From positions 41,040 to 105,039 of the forward strand of contig NZ_KE383842.1 of assembly GCF_000422465.1 (NCBI RefSeq): a stretch of DNA of 64,000 bases. The letters are read 5' to 3'. Made by a program: the position numbers and the translations under genes. Source of the stretch: Paenibacillus harenae DSM 16969. GTDB taxonomy: Bacteria > Bacillota > Bacilli > Paenibacillales > Paenibacillaceae. Positions 45,301-52,427 of the stretch are shown piece by piece; position 1 is the stretch's first letter, and each line of letters starts with the position of its first letter. Below the pieces are notes generated by a model. That model did no database searches. It was not told where the DNA came from and saw only the letters and a program-made list of their open reading frames with translations.

Positions 45301-46520
45301 AAAACGGAAGCAGTGAGTTGGAATTGGAGACGCAGCAGCTTCCGGTAGGCGACTGGGCGCATGTGGCGGTAACGCTGGGAAGCGGTACGGCGAAGCTGTA
45401 CGTGAACGGCGAACTAAAGGATGAGAATAATAATCTGACGATCAAACCGAGCGACTTCAAACCAAAAAACAACTATATCGGCGAGAGCAACAATGCAGCA
45501 GATCCGTTGTTTAACGGCAAAATTGACGAGTTCCGCATTAAGAACTCCGTCTTGAGCGCTGACGAGATCAAAGCGCTTTATAATCATACGTTAACATGGT
45601 TAGATAATAGCTTGATCACGCTGCTGCTGGAAGCAGCCGCGGCGATCGACACCGAGCTGTACAAAGAGGAAAGCGTACAAGCGCTTCAGGCGGCCGTATC
45701 CAATGCAGAATCGGTCTATGGAAAACTTGATGCAACCCAGGAAGAGATCGATGCGGCATCCGAAGGGCTGATTGCGGCACTCGAAGGGCTGCATTGGAAG
45801 GACATAACCGCATCCCTGGATCCTGTGGAACCAAGCGGTAAGAACGGCTGGTATACTTCCCCGGTCACAGTAACACTGTCACCTGAGCCAATCGCGGAAT
45901 ACAGTCAGGACGGCGGAATTACGTGGACGGCCTACAGTGCGCCTGTAGTCTTGAGCGAAGAGGGAACACAACAGCTGCTGTACCGCCGTTCCGTCGACAC
46001 GGGAGAGACGGAGTCACTGGAGCTCCATATCGACCTTACAGCGCCTGTGGTGCAAATAACGGGCGAGACAACGTACACAGTCGATCAGACGGTGATGATT
46101 ACGTGCAGCGCGTCGGATGTTACTTCAAGCGTATATGGTAAGCCGTGCGATCAGCCTCTTCTTCAGGTGAAGGCGTATATGCTGGAATCCGGAGAGAATA
46201 TTGCAAAGGTCACTGCAGAGGACGTGGCGGGCCATCAAACGACGGCCACCCATACGTTTACGGTGACGGTAACGTTCGACAGCTTGAAAACCGTGACAAA
46301 TTCTTTCCTGCAGGAGACGGGCTACAAATCGTGGGAAACCGTTGCAATTTCGTATAATCAAAAACTGGATCAGGCGAAAGCTGCGGCCGGCAAAGGAAAA
46401 ATAGATGCAGCGAAGAGTATGATAGCCGACTATATCGAGCAAGTAACGGATCAAACCGGCAACTATTTCACACAGGAACAAGCGGATATTCTGATCCGCT
46501 GGGCGCAAATTGTGATTTGA
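39333..46520 (+). CDS. Giant secreted multidomain protein with an uncharacterised ~880-residue N-terminal region
   Basis: The 2395-residue protein has a Sec signal peptide (KKTPRQTGRFLIVFLLAALI core, cut after VVHAA). Residues ~45-930 match no family I can name: a short beta domain, then a helix-rich region with conserved-looking HQGDWGGYYGALGEAL, YHSLFYHDGNAVFTDD and NGLHAYGARVGFGMG, and a beta-rich end. The helix-then-sandwich order recalls toroid polysaccharide lyases. Then: 933-1022 FnIII; 1023-1225 concanavalin-like; 1228-1336 FnIII; 1391-1592 LamG; 1596-1659 FIVAR; 1663-1832 two Ig-like; 1888-2089 LamG; 2090-2155 FIVAR; 2158-2312 OmpL47-like; 2315-2395 FIMAH, ending ADILIRWAQIVI. Start ATG 39333 follows AGGAGGGAG. 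It is likely the lead extracellular depolymerase of the locus. Confidence 0.8.
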   Translation: MQNRIKYILKQVKKTPRQTGRFLIVFLLAALILPSFGPAGPGVVHAAEEPSADGYLDKIIFGNTDSESAHNFKGDFTSVMTGFMDEPARVSNPRVPAEGQGGDLTFTVKVDPYLRNYLTLKFGNESSDGYIGMININGEQIGYISYGDYETINKRRVLPNRFLYNTIMLPLESTAGKETVEITVKSFNPWGNMTSDTRGYYSAYTHTQAYINVDGEKQGYKWGPDQNPDTMLSPDLTDTEKQALIDGYMQDQVNLFNSLSNKVDGSTGGKMSIVRYQDELMFYADVLKQSWSPAKTPEEKKAALQRIFKTIDNHVKDYYGNTRLVLRGGHQGDWGGYYGALGEALYIVENLIKDDTIYGEAAWGAFLDEPFVTGTTEGEFSLAGVDWEGGELTRREAWERVLKGNFDFARTRLSYIYNQVYYTYAGAWEAHEGLRLIGSSFYEGKERSNQILLESLGIKPFLGEEVLVGPSGEELDLYHSLFYHDGNAVFTDDFVHIVGKGLAGSKLDAEGNVVRRLPYGKHYTGLTEAGLTRENGYVANYGEAANYLLTYFYKTLNHAGDEEMNDEILKAALKSVHARGFVRYSSLTDDGKRVMRAEQVTDERNQSINGLHAYGARVGFGMGMQFASLEKAMAQNEQRYSGPEWDEYWQYAREAVGFVQQQLADHQLLHTRDFGSRISMSRPNYSLADDYDYVTSDRADYSRFDGNVMAGVVLPHSDFDVYKPEEIAALGVNPDDYEQFAWTDIDNMYVSVKDGDFRMFGSLFYRNRGMASNGRLRVMKDSYDHIVQIATNNKFRYEDYYLRAPYIDWDFHFNGLANNWSGAPQALAGEVAPASYQPGVGTINRDNFEVDNPYSGYPELQTSRYGKYFIIFNTTRDEYGNKMTFDVELPADFTGSEVLDLVSGTNIAVVDGNVTALPKTAMVLKLTSDFELAPKPFHVDFVHALAGNGYAGISWKTTSGGQSYTIKRSETEDGEYETIASGVTGNYYKDQTVQNGKVYYYKVAAVNANGTGWDSWRAKVDLTAPVSGDADAVWRDDRIGTTTGNAVIDGPSISIDAVDGTGFGEGDDSNIYKRDIFDSLHFVSRVASGNSSISAKIDSASGEAGGIMMRDRLTEGKARYIYFGADENGGLVLQNRTRISIHQFTNQAVVSPLNANIQGYTALEYPYIKLMRDHDSQTVYAFVSKDGTNWTYVTKMSTLLPYAYYTGVTASDQAEFSEVNVAETPQGSLTPFVEKVQDQATLYWNKPKQASWFNVYRAADAAASQTDPELKPGRAEPADGSPWTLVLAETRATSYVEEGLRTGSVYYRILPVHGDGSPQPFYAASVTADPIEVVMQNAESLPASGYTKASYYLYQKELERIKTEMAKPDADEAMLIDEIYDTRNLLVSYTSSLYSFEGDMNNTFGLFDGTVTGSPVYSTGKIGQAIELNGMDSYVTLPSSHDLSDADDITIAAWVNWGGGEIWQRIFEFGNSTSQYLMITPSSRDDKKLRFKIKNGSSELELESQQLPIGDWAHVAVTLGSGTAKLYVNGELKDESHNLTIKPSDFKPRNNYIGKSNNAADALFNGMIDEFRIETSVLSADEIKAQYNKTSTWYDNSLLTLLLEEAAAAVEDYYTAESFEALQAAVVYAQAVQAGDQSTQEDVDAASAELLAALNGLQYIAGLPVLDPIGNKNVLAGERLAFTVHATNAEEIVYGATDLPDGATFDAETRTFEWTPALEQGGIYSVTFTVASGDLSTSQTIKATVKGQPVIAPDTAVEATAKQLFTYQVDASDPSGASLVYSVENLPAGASFDSANGILTWTPSQADYGTYPVTFTVSNGSFEASQMVNVNVKLHSLPAADYTKGSYYLYMKEVTRIEAAMSEPGADTSGLAAEHDQAKNLLVPYTISLYSFEGDANNTFGSMSGTVAGSPAYPTGKVGQAIELNGTDSYVTLPQGHHLSGADDITIAAWVNWSGGNMWQRIFDFGNSTSQYLILTPSSRDDKKLRFKIKNGSSELELETQQLPVGDWAHVAVTLGSGTAKLYVNGELKDENNNLTIKPSDFKPKNNYIGESNNAADPLFNGKIDEFRIKNSVLSADEIKALYNHTLTWLDNSLITLLLEAAAAIDTELYKEESVQALQAAVSNAESVYGKLDATQEEIDAASEGLIAALEGLHWKDITASLDPVEPSGKNGWYTSPVTVTLSPEPIAEYSQDGGITWTAYSAPVVLSEEGTQQLLYRRSVDTGETESLELHIDLTAPVVQITGETTYTVDQTVMITCSASDVTSSVYGKPCDQPLLQVKAYMLESGENIAKVTAEDVAGHQTTATHTFTVTVTFDSLKTVTNSFLQETGYKSWETVAISYNQKLDQAKAAAGKGKIDAAKSMIADYIEQVTDQTGNYFTQEQADILIRWAQIVI
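43370..44310 (+). repeat. Linker-LamG-FIVAR module, copy B
   Basis: Same module order as at 35410-36370. The LamG core from ~43775 to 44100 is nearly identical in DNA to the other copies, while the linker (YTKASYYLYQKELERIKTEM) and the FIVAR part have diverged. Confidence 0.85.
44850..45800 (+). repeat. Linker-LamG-FIVAR module, copy C
   Basis: This copy resembles copy A, which is in another gene, more than copy B in the same gene. It shares the linker [13 protein letters not shown] and a long identical stretch from ~45240 to 45420. That pattern suggests exchange between the two genes. Confidence 0.85.
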
Positions 46521-46542
46521 CCAAATAATAACAGCATGAGTG

Positions 46543-46575
46543 AAGGCCGACGAAGCACTATGTCGGCCTTTCCTC
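46543..46575 (+). terminator. Intrinsic terminator of the 2395-residue gene
   Basis: AAGGCCGAC (46543-46551) pairs with GTCGGCCTT (46562-46570), followed by TCCTC. It stands ~25 bp after the stop codon. Confidence 0.7.
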
Positions 46576-46659
46576 AAACCAAAATTGGAAACGCTTACAC
46601 TATTACCAACATTTGTGGACACAAAGGAGGTGGTGCAAGCGAAATAATTCAAGATATGA

Positions 46660-46796
46660 TTGTACAAATGCATCCCATGATGTGTATGGGCAGGCCGCAG
46701 GAAATTGCGGATGGCATTGATTGGTTGTGCTCGGATGAAGCTTCTTTTGCCACCGAAACCCTATTAAATATGGATGGTGGATTCACTGCGAAGTAA
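46660..46796 (+). pseudogene. C-terminal remnant of a short-chain dehydrogenase
   Basis: The last ~45 codons read HPMMCMGRPQEIADGIDWLC then SDEASFATETLLNMDGGFTAK, the standard SDR ending (GRPEEIA, LASDEASFVTG, DGG). The Rossmann motif and the YxxxK site are absent, and the upstream frame is unrelated. A 3' scrap of an SDR gene. Confidence 0.8.
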
Positions 46797-47053
46797 TTGA
46801 ACCGAGCGGAAAACCGGCAGGTCTGAATCCACAAATGACGTTTATTAATGTTTCCGGAAGAGGGACAGACAGTTCGGAAAAAAAGGCGGTCTATGCGGGC
46901 AAAATTGAAAGGAATGATTTATTGCGCCGTCCTTTCAAGGCTGCGTACATGTTTCGACCAGGTCTGACCATTCACCTGCATGATGTGAAATCAAAAACAA
47001 AGCTGTACCAACTTGTTTGCGTTTTGCTGAGTATGCAAAAAACGGTGTGCTGA
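46797..47053 (+). pseudogene. Remnant of an NAD(P)-dependent epimerase-like gene
   Basis: A frame with MTFINVSGRGTDSSEK and RRPFKAAYMFRPG resembles the middle of YbjT-like NAD(P)-binding epimerase proteins (typical MTFIYVSGTGTDSxE, PFKAAYMFRPG, SKTKLYQ). Both ends are missing and small deletions are apparent around 46890. It directly follows the SDR scrap. Confidence 0.6.
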
Positions 47054-47199
47054 AAATGGCAGATCACGATAGCAAGACGCAGATTCATAAGCGTTGATTT
47101 TTGTTGTTCTGACGCCTCCCAAAATGTATAGTTCCGGCTGAAAGGGCAAACGCTAAGAAGGGCCTGAAGCCTGATCAAATTGGAATGGAGGCTGATCAA

Positions 47200-47907
47200 A
47201 TGCGAAAGCAAATCATGGCTTTGACAGCAGGCGTGCTTCTCTCGACGATGCTTGCGGGCTGTTCGGCAAAGCAAGGCGATTTGGGCAATAAAAACATTCG
47301 TACTAATAGTATAAGGCAAGATGCAAATGGCAATCTTATCCGTGATAAACGGTTTGCGATTGATCAGAAAAATGAAATGAACCGGGTAAACGGCCGGCGA
47401 CTGAATAGCAATAATTTAGTTGGCTCCCATAAAAATTACCGTATGGAAATGAGCGAAGTCATCGCCGGGAACCTTAAGAAAATAGAAGCGGTAAAATCAG
47501 CTTACGTCATGCTGACCGATCAAAATGCGTATGTAGCGGTATCCTTGGATGAACAAGAGCCGTCCTCTTCTTCTAAAATGATGAGCCGCACGAATTCCGT
47601 TTATATGGGAGAAGAAGGTACCCGTATGAGCAGAAGAATGAGCAATTTGTCCACGGGAGAACATATGCTGACCGATCAAATCAAGGATAATGTCGCCAAT
47701 GAGGTTAGACGCATGAATCCAGGCGTGCAGCATGTATACGTATCGGCGAATCCTGACTTTGTCGGGAGAATGGCCTCTTACAAGAATGATGTGAGGCTTG
47801 GCCATCCTATCCAGGGCTTTATAGCGGAATTTAATGCGATGGCAGAGAGGATTTTTCCCCCTGCCGCAAATAATAAGTCAACAAACCGCAGTTATATTTT
47901 TGATTAA
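47200..47907 (+). CDS. YhcN/YlaJ-family sporulation lipoprotein
   Basis: The 235-residue lipoprotein has lipobox MLAGC (Cys21). The mature part has the YhcN/YlaJ pattern: a central segment of the type IAGNLKKIEAVKSAYVMLTD then NAYVAVSLD, followed by a region rich in Met, Arg and Ser and the motif IKDNVANEVRRMNPGVQHVYVSANPDF. Members are made in the forespore and located in spore membranes, where they influence germination. ATG 47185 overlaps its own ribosome binding site, so ATG 47200, nine bases after GGAG, is chosen. It is flanked by a decayed region on the left and a terminator on the right. Confidence 0.9.
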   Translation: MRKQIMALTAGVLLSTMLAGCSAKQGDLGNKNIRTNSIRQDANGNLIRDKRFAIDQKNEMNRVNGRRLNSNNLVGSHKNYRMEMSEVIAGNLKKIEAVKSAYVMLTDQNAYVAVSLDEQEPSSSSKMMSRTNSVYMGEEGTRMSRRMSNLSTGEHMLTDQIKDNVANEVRRMNPGVQHVYVSANPDFVGRMASYKNDVRLGHPIQGFIAEFNAMAERIFPPAANNKSTNRSYIFD

Positions 47908-47926
47908 CGATCATGAAAATGAATAC

Positions 47927-47960
47927 GGCTTAGGGCTCTTAACTCCCCTAAGCCTTTTTT
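47927..47960 (+). terminator. Intrinsic terminator of the YhcN/YlaJ gene
   Basis: GGCTTAGGG (47927-47935) pairs with CCCTAAGCC (47946-47954), followed by six T. The right arm overlaps the stop codon of the convergent gene. Confidence 0.8.
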
Positions 47961-50023
47961 GAAGCTTTTCGCTTTTTTCTCCTTTTTTTTCGCAGCCGCA
48001 CCCGTTTTCTTTTGCGAATAATGCGGTTATTCCGCGACAGCTCAGCCCTCAGGCTGTCAGCTTGCACGAATTCCTCTTCGTTGTTCACCTCAAGCGCATC
48101 GGCCGCCTGCATCTCGTACGGGATCACATTTGCTCCGATTAGACTGCCGGTTTCCAGCAGCACCGATGCTTTGCTCGCGACGACCGCCCCATTAGGCGCC
48201 AAGGCCGATTCTTGGGGAGCATTAGGAGGCGTGCTGACGCTGCGTACCGTATCGGCTCGCGAGCTTATGAGCAGTTGAATCGCCCTGCCGATATGTCTGC
48301 TTGTTCGGAACGGGAATGCGGGAGCCAAGAGCGCAATCATATCCGATTCGCCGCCATTGCGGACGAATTCTTGCTTGAGCTGTCTTAAACAAAGCTCCGC
48401 AAAATCTCCATCCATGCTAAAAAATGACTGTTCCGAAGAATTGACTTGAAACATACTGACACCGCTGCTGCGGCTGAAACGGTTAGATAGATCGCTCCGG
48501 TCGGTAGCGATGATGATCCGGTCGACAGTCTTGCTATCGCGGGCGGCCTTAACCGTCTGTTCAATTAAGCTAATGGGACAGTAGCGGTTAGCGCTGACGG
48601 GAATGACGGCCGTAACCTTTCCCATTTTTATACCGGTAACGGACTGAATAAACTGCTTTATCTTTCTCTTGGCGTCACCTCCGCCGTTATAGGCGCTGGC
48701 GACGTACATATTCTGCTTAGCCAGCATGAGGCGGCGATAAGAGCCGCTCCTCATGAACGGTTTGATAATTGACTTTAGCTGCTTGTATCCCTTCGCGGAG
48801 GTTACCCGCCTGCTGGAGGCGTAATAGGAATACTCGTGTTTATTCGTATCCGGGAAGAAGGCAAGCGAGATGACGGGCTTCCGGAACAGCATCGCTTCAA
48901 GACCGGTCGTAGAGAATTGAACAAATACGGCGTCCGAACCGTTTAGCAAATCGTTAAGCTGAATCGAACGGTGGCGAATAAGCCGCGCGAACGGGTATTT
49001 GCGAACCAACGAGCGGGTCAGACCGCTTCCTCTCTGACGGGGATGATTCTTGACAAGCAGGACAACCTTCTTGCGGTACGGAAGCAGCGATCGGAGGATG
49101 GCTCTCATGACGATTCTGTTGTGTCGCTGCGGCAGAGGCTGTTCAGGATAGACGAAAACGGTTTTTCCCGGCCGTATTTTTAATTTTTTTAGAAGCTCCG
49201 CTTTGTTCATCCATTTGTTCGTAAAGATCGGATCGAAACGCGCATTCCCCAATAAATGAAATTTGGAACCCGGGACTCCGAATTGCGTTAGGCGCTTCTT
49301 ATGCTGCTCTCCCCAAGCCACGTAATGATCGATATTCGTTGACAGGATTTGATACGTATCGTTCAATCCGAATTGAATGTTCATGGTTGGAATGCGGCGC
49401 TGTTTACCCATATGCACAAGCAAATAACCCATCGGATTAACGGAAGAAAACTGAATGACGCCTTTCACGTTGTTTTTCCCGAATAACCGGTCTATTCCGT
49501 CAATCTTGCGCATGACGGATCGCAGCTGTATCCGAATCCACCTCATAAATGATTTGCGTTTAAAATAAGGATGGATGCCACGCTGCCTGACAATCGACCT
49601 AATCTGGCGAAGCAGGGACCGGTACTGCCCGGCATGCAGACGACCGCTCGCCTCCGGATTGTATAACGGCTTCTTTAATCGCCGTCTGCTTCTGTTCTCG
49701 ATACAGGTAATACTATTCCCTCGATCTACATCCAGTCCTTTGGTGACCAAAATGCTGTAGACGATTTTTCCCGGATTTCGGCTGGCGGGACGATAAGCAA
49801 CCGGTGTGACGTGATCGTTCCCGACAAGCCTGCTATACAAGGTACGTTTCTTGAACAGCCACTTCCGGCCGCCAGGCTTTGACCGTCTATAGAGCCTGAC
49901 TGCATTGCGATGGAACGAGTAGCCCATTGCCCGCACAACGGGTACGTGTTTGTATCTGACATTGCGGAACAGATAAAAGAAGCTTGCCGTTAGCTCGAAA
50001 GCCCGATATTGCAAGTATTTCAT
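47948..50023 (-). CDS. SpsB-like / CDP-glycerol-transferase-like protein fused to a cytidylyltransferase-like domain
   Basis: The 691-residue cytoplasmic protein appears to be a fusion. Residues ~1-460 resemble the SpsB / CDP-glycerol glycerophosphotransferase-like fold, with FVYPEQPLPQRHN, VVLLVKNHPRQRGSG and FVQFSTTGLEAMLF (donor-binding region). Residues ~465-660 read like a NeuA/SpsF nucleotidyltransferase (KVTAVIPVSANRYCPISLIE, DRIIIATDRSDLSNRF, LLAPAFPFRT), but the PARGGSKSIPLKN loop needed for CTP is replaced, so this half may be inactive or altered. The last ~25 residues are almost all Lys and Arg. ATG 50023 is 18 bases after the preceding gene's stop, so the two minus-strand genes form an operon. 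Probable role: assembly of a spore-surface glycan. Confidence 0.75.
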   Translation of the reverse strand: MKYLQYRAFELTASFFYLFRNVRYKHVPVVRAMGYSFHRNAVRLYRRSKPGGRKWLFKKRTLYSRLVGNDHVTPVAYRPASRNPGKIVYSILVTKGLDVDRGNSITCIENRSRRRLKKPLYNPEASGRLHAGQYRSLLRQIRSIVRQRGIHPYFKRKSFMRWIRIQLRSVMRKIDGIDRLFGKNNVKGVIQFSSVNPMGYLLVHMGKQRRIPTMNIQFGLNDTYQILSTNIDHYVAWGEQHKKRLTQFGVPGSKFHLLGNARFDPIFTNKWMNKAELLKKLKIRPGKTVFVYPEQPLPQRHNRIVMRAILRSLLPYRKKVVLLVKNHPRQRGSGLTRSLVRKYPFARLIRHRSIQLNDLLNGSDAVFVQFSTTGLEAMLFRKPVISLAFFPDTNKHEYSYYASSRRVTSAKGYKQLKSIIKPFMRSGSYRRLMLAKQNMYVASAYNGGGDAKRKIKQFIQSVTGIKMGKVTAVIPVSANRYCPISLIEQTVKAARDSKTVDRIIIATDRSDLSNRFSRSSGVSMFQVNSSEQSFFSMDGDFAELCLRQLKQEFVRNGGESDMIALLAPAFPFRTSRHIGRAIQLLISSRADTVRSVSTPPNAPQESALAPNGAVVASKASVLLETGSLIGANVIPYEMQAADALEVNNEEEFVQADSLRAELSRNNRIIRKRKRVRLRKKRRKKRKASKKA

Positions 50024-50041
50024 CAAAATACACCCCTGACA

Positions 50042-51499
50042 TTAAGTTCGGAGCAGAGAAGCGACCAGGCTGCGTACGCGCTTTCTGGGCGAGCCTCCTT
50101 GGTGCAAGGTTTCGGCAAGGAACTGCTGCCCAATGGCGGCTAGATCCCTCCTTGAATCCTCGCTCTCGATCAACTCGCGCAAGTAAGCTTCCAACTGCTG
50201 GGGTTCTGTAGCGATGTAACCGGCTTTTGACCGGGAGAGGATCGACAGGCAGCCGTAATAATCGGTCGGAAAATCAGTTTGCAGAACGAGAATGCCTTTG
50301 CCGAACATAGCGGCTTCAACGGCAGTCGTCGAAGATACGGTCGCTAACACGTCGATGCCGTTCAATAAATCATACAAATGATGCTTTGCCGGAAAAACGA
50401 TAACGTTCGGATGACCGGCGGCAATCCGGCGGTAGGTTTGTTTATCTTTAGGATGACGTTTGATAACGAGTGTTACCGGCAGATCCTTTATCGCGGCCAG
50501 CAGCCATTTCAGGAAGAGGTCGTTCATCCATTTAGCGGTTTGTGTCGTATAACCGATGATCAGCTGCTGCTCCGGGATCCCCCATTTCGATCTTAACCAT
50601 TGCGGGCTCTTCCACGAACCTTTAAAGGCCTCCTCGAACCGGATGCTCCCGATCTCCCGAATACGCGCGGCCGGAACGCCTTTATTCTGCAGCCACTCCC
50701 TATAGTTTTTTCCCCACATGCAATAATAAGCCGCCCGGAAAGGCAGTAACGGAGCGATCATCGGCATGTGATACTGCAGGTACACATACGGGAGACGGTA
50801 TCTGCGCGCTAACAGCGAGAGCGCTTCTCCCGGCACAACGGAGGTGTCATAATCCAATACGACGCGAACCGGCTTCCGGCGAAGAAGAGCATCCGCGGCA
50901 TGAATTTGCTTGACTGCCGTCAGGCATTGCGCATAGAGCCACCTCGGGAACCCGGTTTTTCCGAACACTTCATGTCTCCGTTTCAGCCGGCATATACGAT
51001 GAATCTCGCGCCGCAGCCTGCGCCGCGTACGCAGCGGGACGCTCGTTCGCCTCATTCGCGAGTCAAAGCGGTAGATTTCAAAGCGTTTGGGCAATTTAGT
51101 TTTCTTGACCGCATCCCAATCGATTCGATTAGAGACCGTTAAGATGACCCGGTGCTTTGGAAATTGCTTCTTGGCGAGAAAAACGAGCCGCCCTGGAAGA
51201 AGAATCCGGTTTCGGCCGCGTTCCCGTTTGAGCGGGCGGGCCGGCCTCGGCCAGCGAACAAGCTTCTGCTGCACATCGGCGATAGAGCGAAAGCGGTGCT
51301 GCTTTATTTTTTGACGCACATATAGCGAATGACGCAATTTTTTAAGGAGCTGAGCTTTCGTGTAGCTGTGAAAATTCCGCATAAGTACAAGCGGAAGCTC
51401 GATACCGCGATAGGTTAAGCCGCGAAATGCCTCGAAGAACTCCCGCGTTAAACCGTATTTTAGATGTAAATAAGGATTCATGCGGTCCGCTCCGTACAT
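50042..51499 (-). CDS. SpsB-like surface polysaccharide biosynthesis protein
   Basis: The 485-residue protein starts MYGADRMNPYLHLKYGLTRE and is a paralog of the gene at 56917 (MYGEEKLNAHNTLRYGLTKE). It has the glycosyltransferase-B-like features of the SpsB / CDP-glycerol transferase group: YYCMWGKNYREWLQNKGVP, IIGYTTQTAKW, LVIKRHPKDKQTY and DVLATVSSTTAVEAAMFGKG. The N-terminal ~150 residues are strongly basic. ATG 51499 follows AAGGGGGG; an upstream extension to 51580 has no binding site. A CATACGATA box lies 36 bases upstream. The protein probably transfers an activated sugar or polyol phosphate to a spore-surface polymer. Confidence 0.82.
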   Translation of the reverse strand: MYGADRMNPYLHLKYGLTREFFEAFRGLTYRGIELPLVLMRNFHSYTKAQLLKKLRHSLYVRQKIKQHRFRSIADVQQKLVRWPRPARPLKRERGRNRILLPGRLVFLAKKQFPKHRVILTVSNRIDWDAVKKTKLPKRFEIYRFDSRMRRTSVPLRTRRRLRREIHRICRLKRRHEVFGKTGFPRWLYAQCLTAVKQIHAADALLRRKPVRVVLDYDTSVVPGEALSLLARRYRLPYVYLQYHMPMIAPLLPFRAAYYCMWGKNYREWLQNKGVPAARIREIGSIRFEEAFKGSWKSPQWLRSKWGIPEQQLIIGYTTQTAKWMNDLFLKWLLAAIKDLPVTLVIKRHPKDKQTYRRIAAGHPNVIVFPAKHHLYDLLNGIDVLATVSSTTAVEAAMFGKGILVLQTDFPTDYYGCLSILSRSKAGYIATEPQQLEAYLRELIESEDSRRDLAAIGQQFLAETLHQGGSPRKRVRSLVASLLRT

Positions 51500-51534
51500 G
51501 AAAGCCCCCCTTATCCGCAGTAAAAGCTCTGTTT

Positions 51535-51543
51535 TATCGTATG
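51535..51543 (-). promoter_or_regulatory. Mother-cell sigma (E/K)-like -10 box before the SpsB-like operon
   Basis: On the minus strand CATACGATA matches the CATANNNTA -10 of sigma-K and 7 of 8 bases of the sigma-E -10 CATACAAT. No well-spaced -35 is evident; TATATCACC lies slightly off the expected place. Confidence 0.45.
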
Positions 51544-51640
51544 AGCGGCAGCAGCCGGGTGATATAGGGCAGATACCCATTTTCAGGGGAGTTTCTCTAT
51601 GATCTCTATCATTTTTAGCAAAGTTGGATGTTTTTCTTAT

Positions 51641-51669
51641 AACCTTTCTACTTTTTTTTTCATACAGTA
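51641..51669 (+). promoter_or_regulatory. Sigma-K-like promoter of the cytidylyltransferase operon
   Basis: AACC (51641-51644), a 16-nt spacer and CATACAGTA (51661-51669) fit the mother-cell sigma-K consensus mACm-N16/17-CATANNNTA exactly. The predicted start is ~35 bases before the first ATG (51714). sps genes of Bacillus subtilis are sigma-K dependent, which agrees with the gene content. Confidence 0.7.
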
Positions 51670-51713
51670 GAGTAGGACTGCTAGAGTTTAGGACCGAGAA
51701 AGGAGCAAACCAA

Positions 51714-52427
51714 ATGATTCAGAATAGAAGAGTCGTCGCTCTTATACCGGCTCGCGGCGGCAGCAAAAGTATCCCGCTCAAAAACATCAAGATGATGAAT
51801 GGGAGGCCGCTTCTAGCATGGACGATCGAAACAGCGCTCCAAACGAAAGAAATCGACCGCGTCATCGTCTCTACGGATCATGAGCAAATCGCCCGGGCAG
51901 CGAGGCAATACGGAGCTGAAGTGATGATAAGGCCGGACCGTTTCGCGCAGGACGACTCGCTGCCGATCGACGTCATAAGGTACTGCATGGAGCAGTTGCA
52001 AGCGGAAAAAGAGGCGGCTGATATCATCGTTTATTTGGAACCGACCTGTCCGCTGCGCAAGCCGGAAGATATTAGCGGCTGTCTGGCTCTGCTGGCTGAT
52101 CCCCGGAACGGCTTTAACACGGTTGCCACGTTCAAAAAGGCCGACCTTCATCCGTACCGCGCCTGGAAACTGGTCGGAGACAAACCCGGCATGTTCATGG
52201 ACGGCGCCGTCCCCTGGCTGCCCCGGCAGCAGCTTTCGGACGCTTATCAGTTGAACGGCGCCGTGTATGCCTTAACATTGGAAAGTATTTCGGGCTCCGG
52301 CATTTCCGTTCTGTCAGACCGCTGCGGCGCCGTCGTTATGCCGGGCAGCCGTTCGGTTGATATCGACGACGAAATCGATTTTTTGCTGGCGGAGCTGCTG
52401 ATGCAGAGAGGGGATAGCCATGGCTGA
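51714..52427 (+). CDS. CMP-sugar cytidylyltransferase (NeuA / SpsF / PtmB family)
   Basis: The 237-residue enzyme activates an acidic sugar by transfer to CTP. The nucleotide loop IPARGGSKSIPLKNIK is intact (residues ~10-25), followed by RVIVSTDHEQIARAARQYGA, LEPTCPLRKPEDI and DIDDEIDF, which supplies metal-binding Asp. ATG 51714 has GAGAAAGGAG upstream; the longer frame from 51624 runs through the promoter. It is the first gene of an operon of oxidoreductases ending in an SpsB-like gene. No NeuB/SpsE synthase is in the window, so the sugar acid must come from elsewhere or be of another kind (nonulosonate, Kdo-like). The last eight bases overlap the next gene. Confidence 0.9.
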   Translation: MIQNRRVVALIPARGGSKSIPLKNIKMMNGRPLLAWTIETALQTKEIDRVIVSTDHEQIARAARQYGAEVMIRPDRFAQDDSLPIDVIRYCMEQLQAEKEAADIIVYLEPTCPLRKPEDISGCLALLADPRNGFNTVATFKKADLHPYRAWKLVGDKPGMFMDGAVPWLPRQQLSDAYQLNGAVYALTLESISGSGISVLSDRCGAVVMPGSRSVDIDDEIDFLLAELLMQRGDSHG

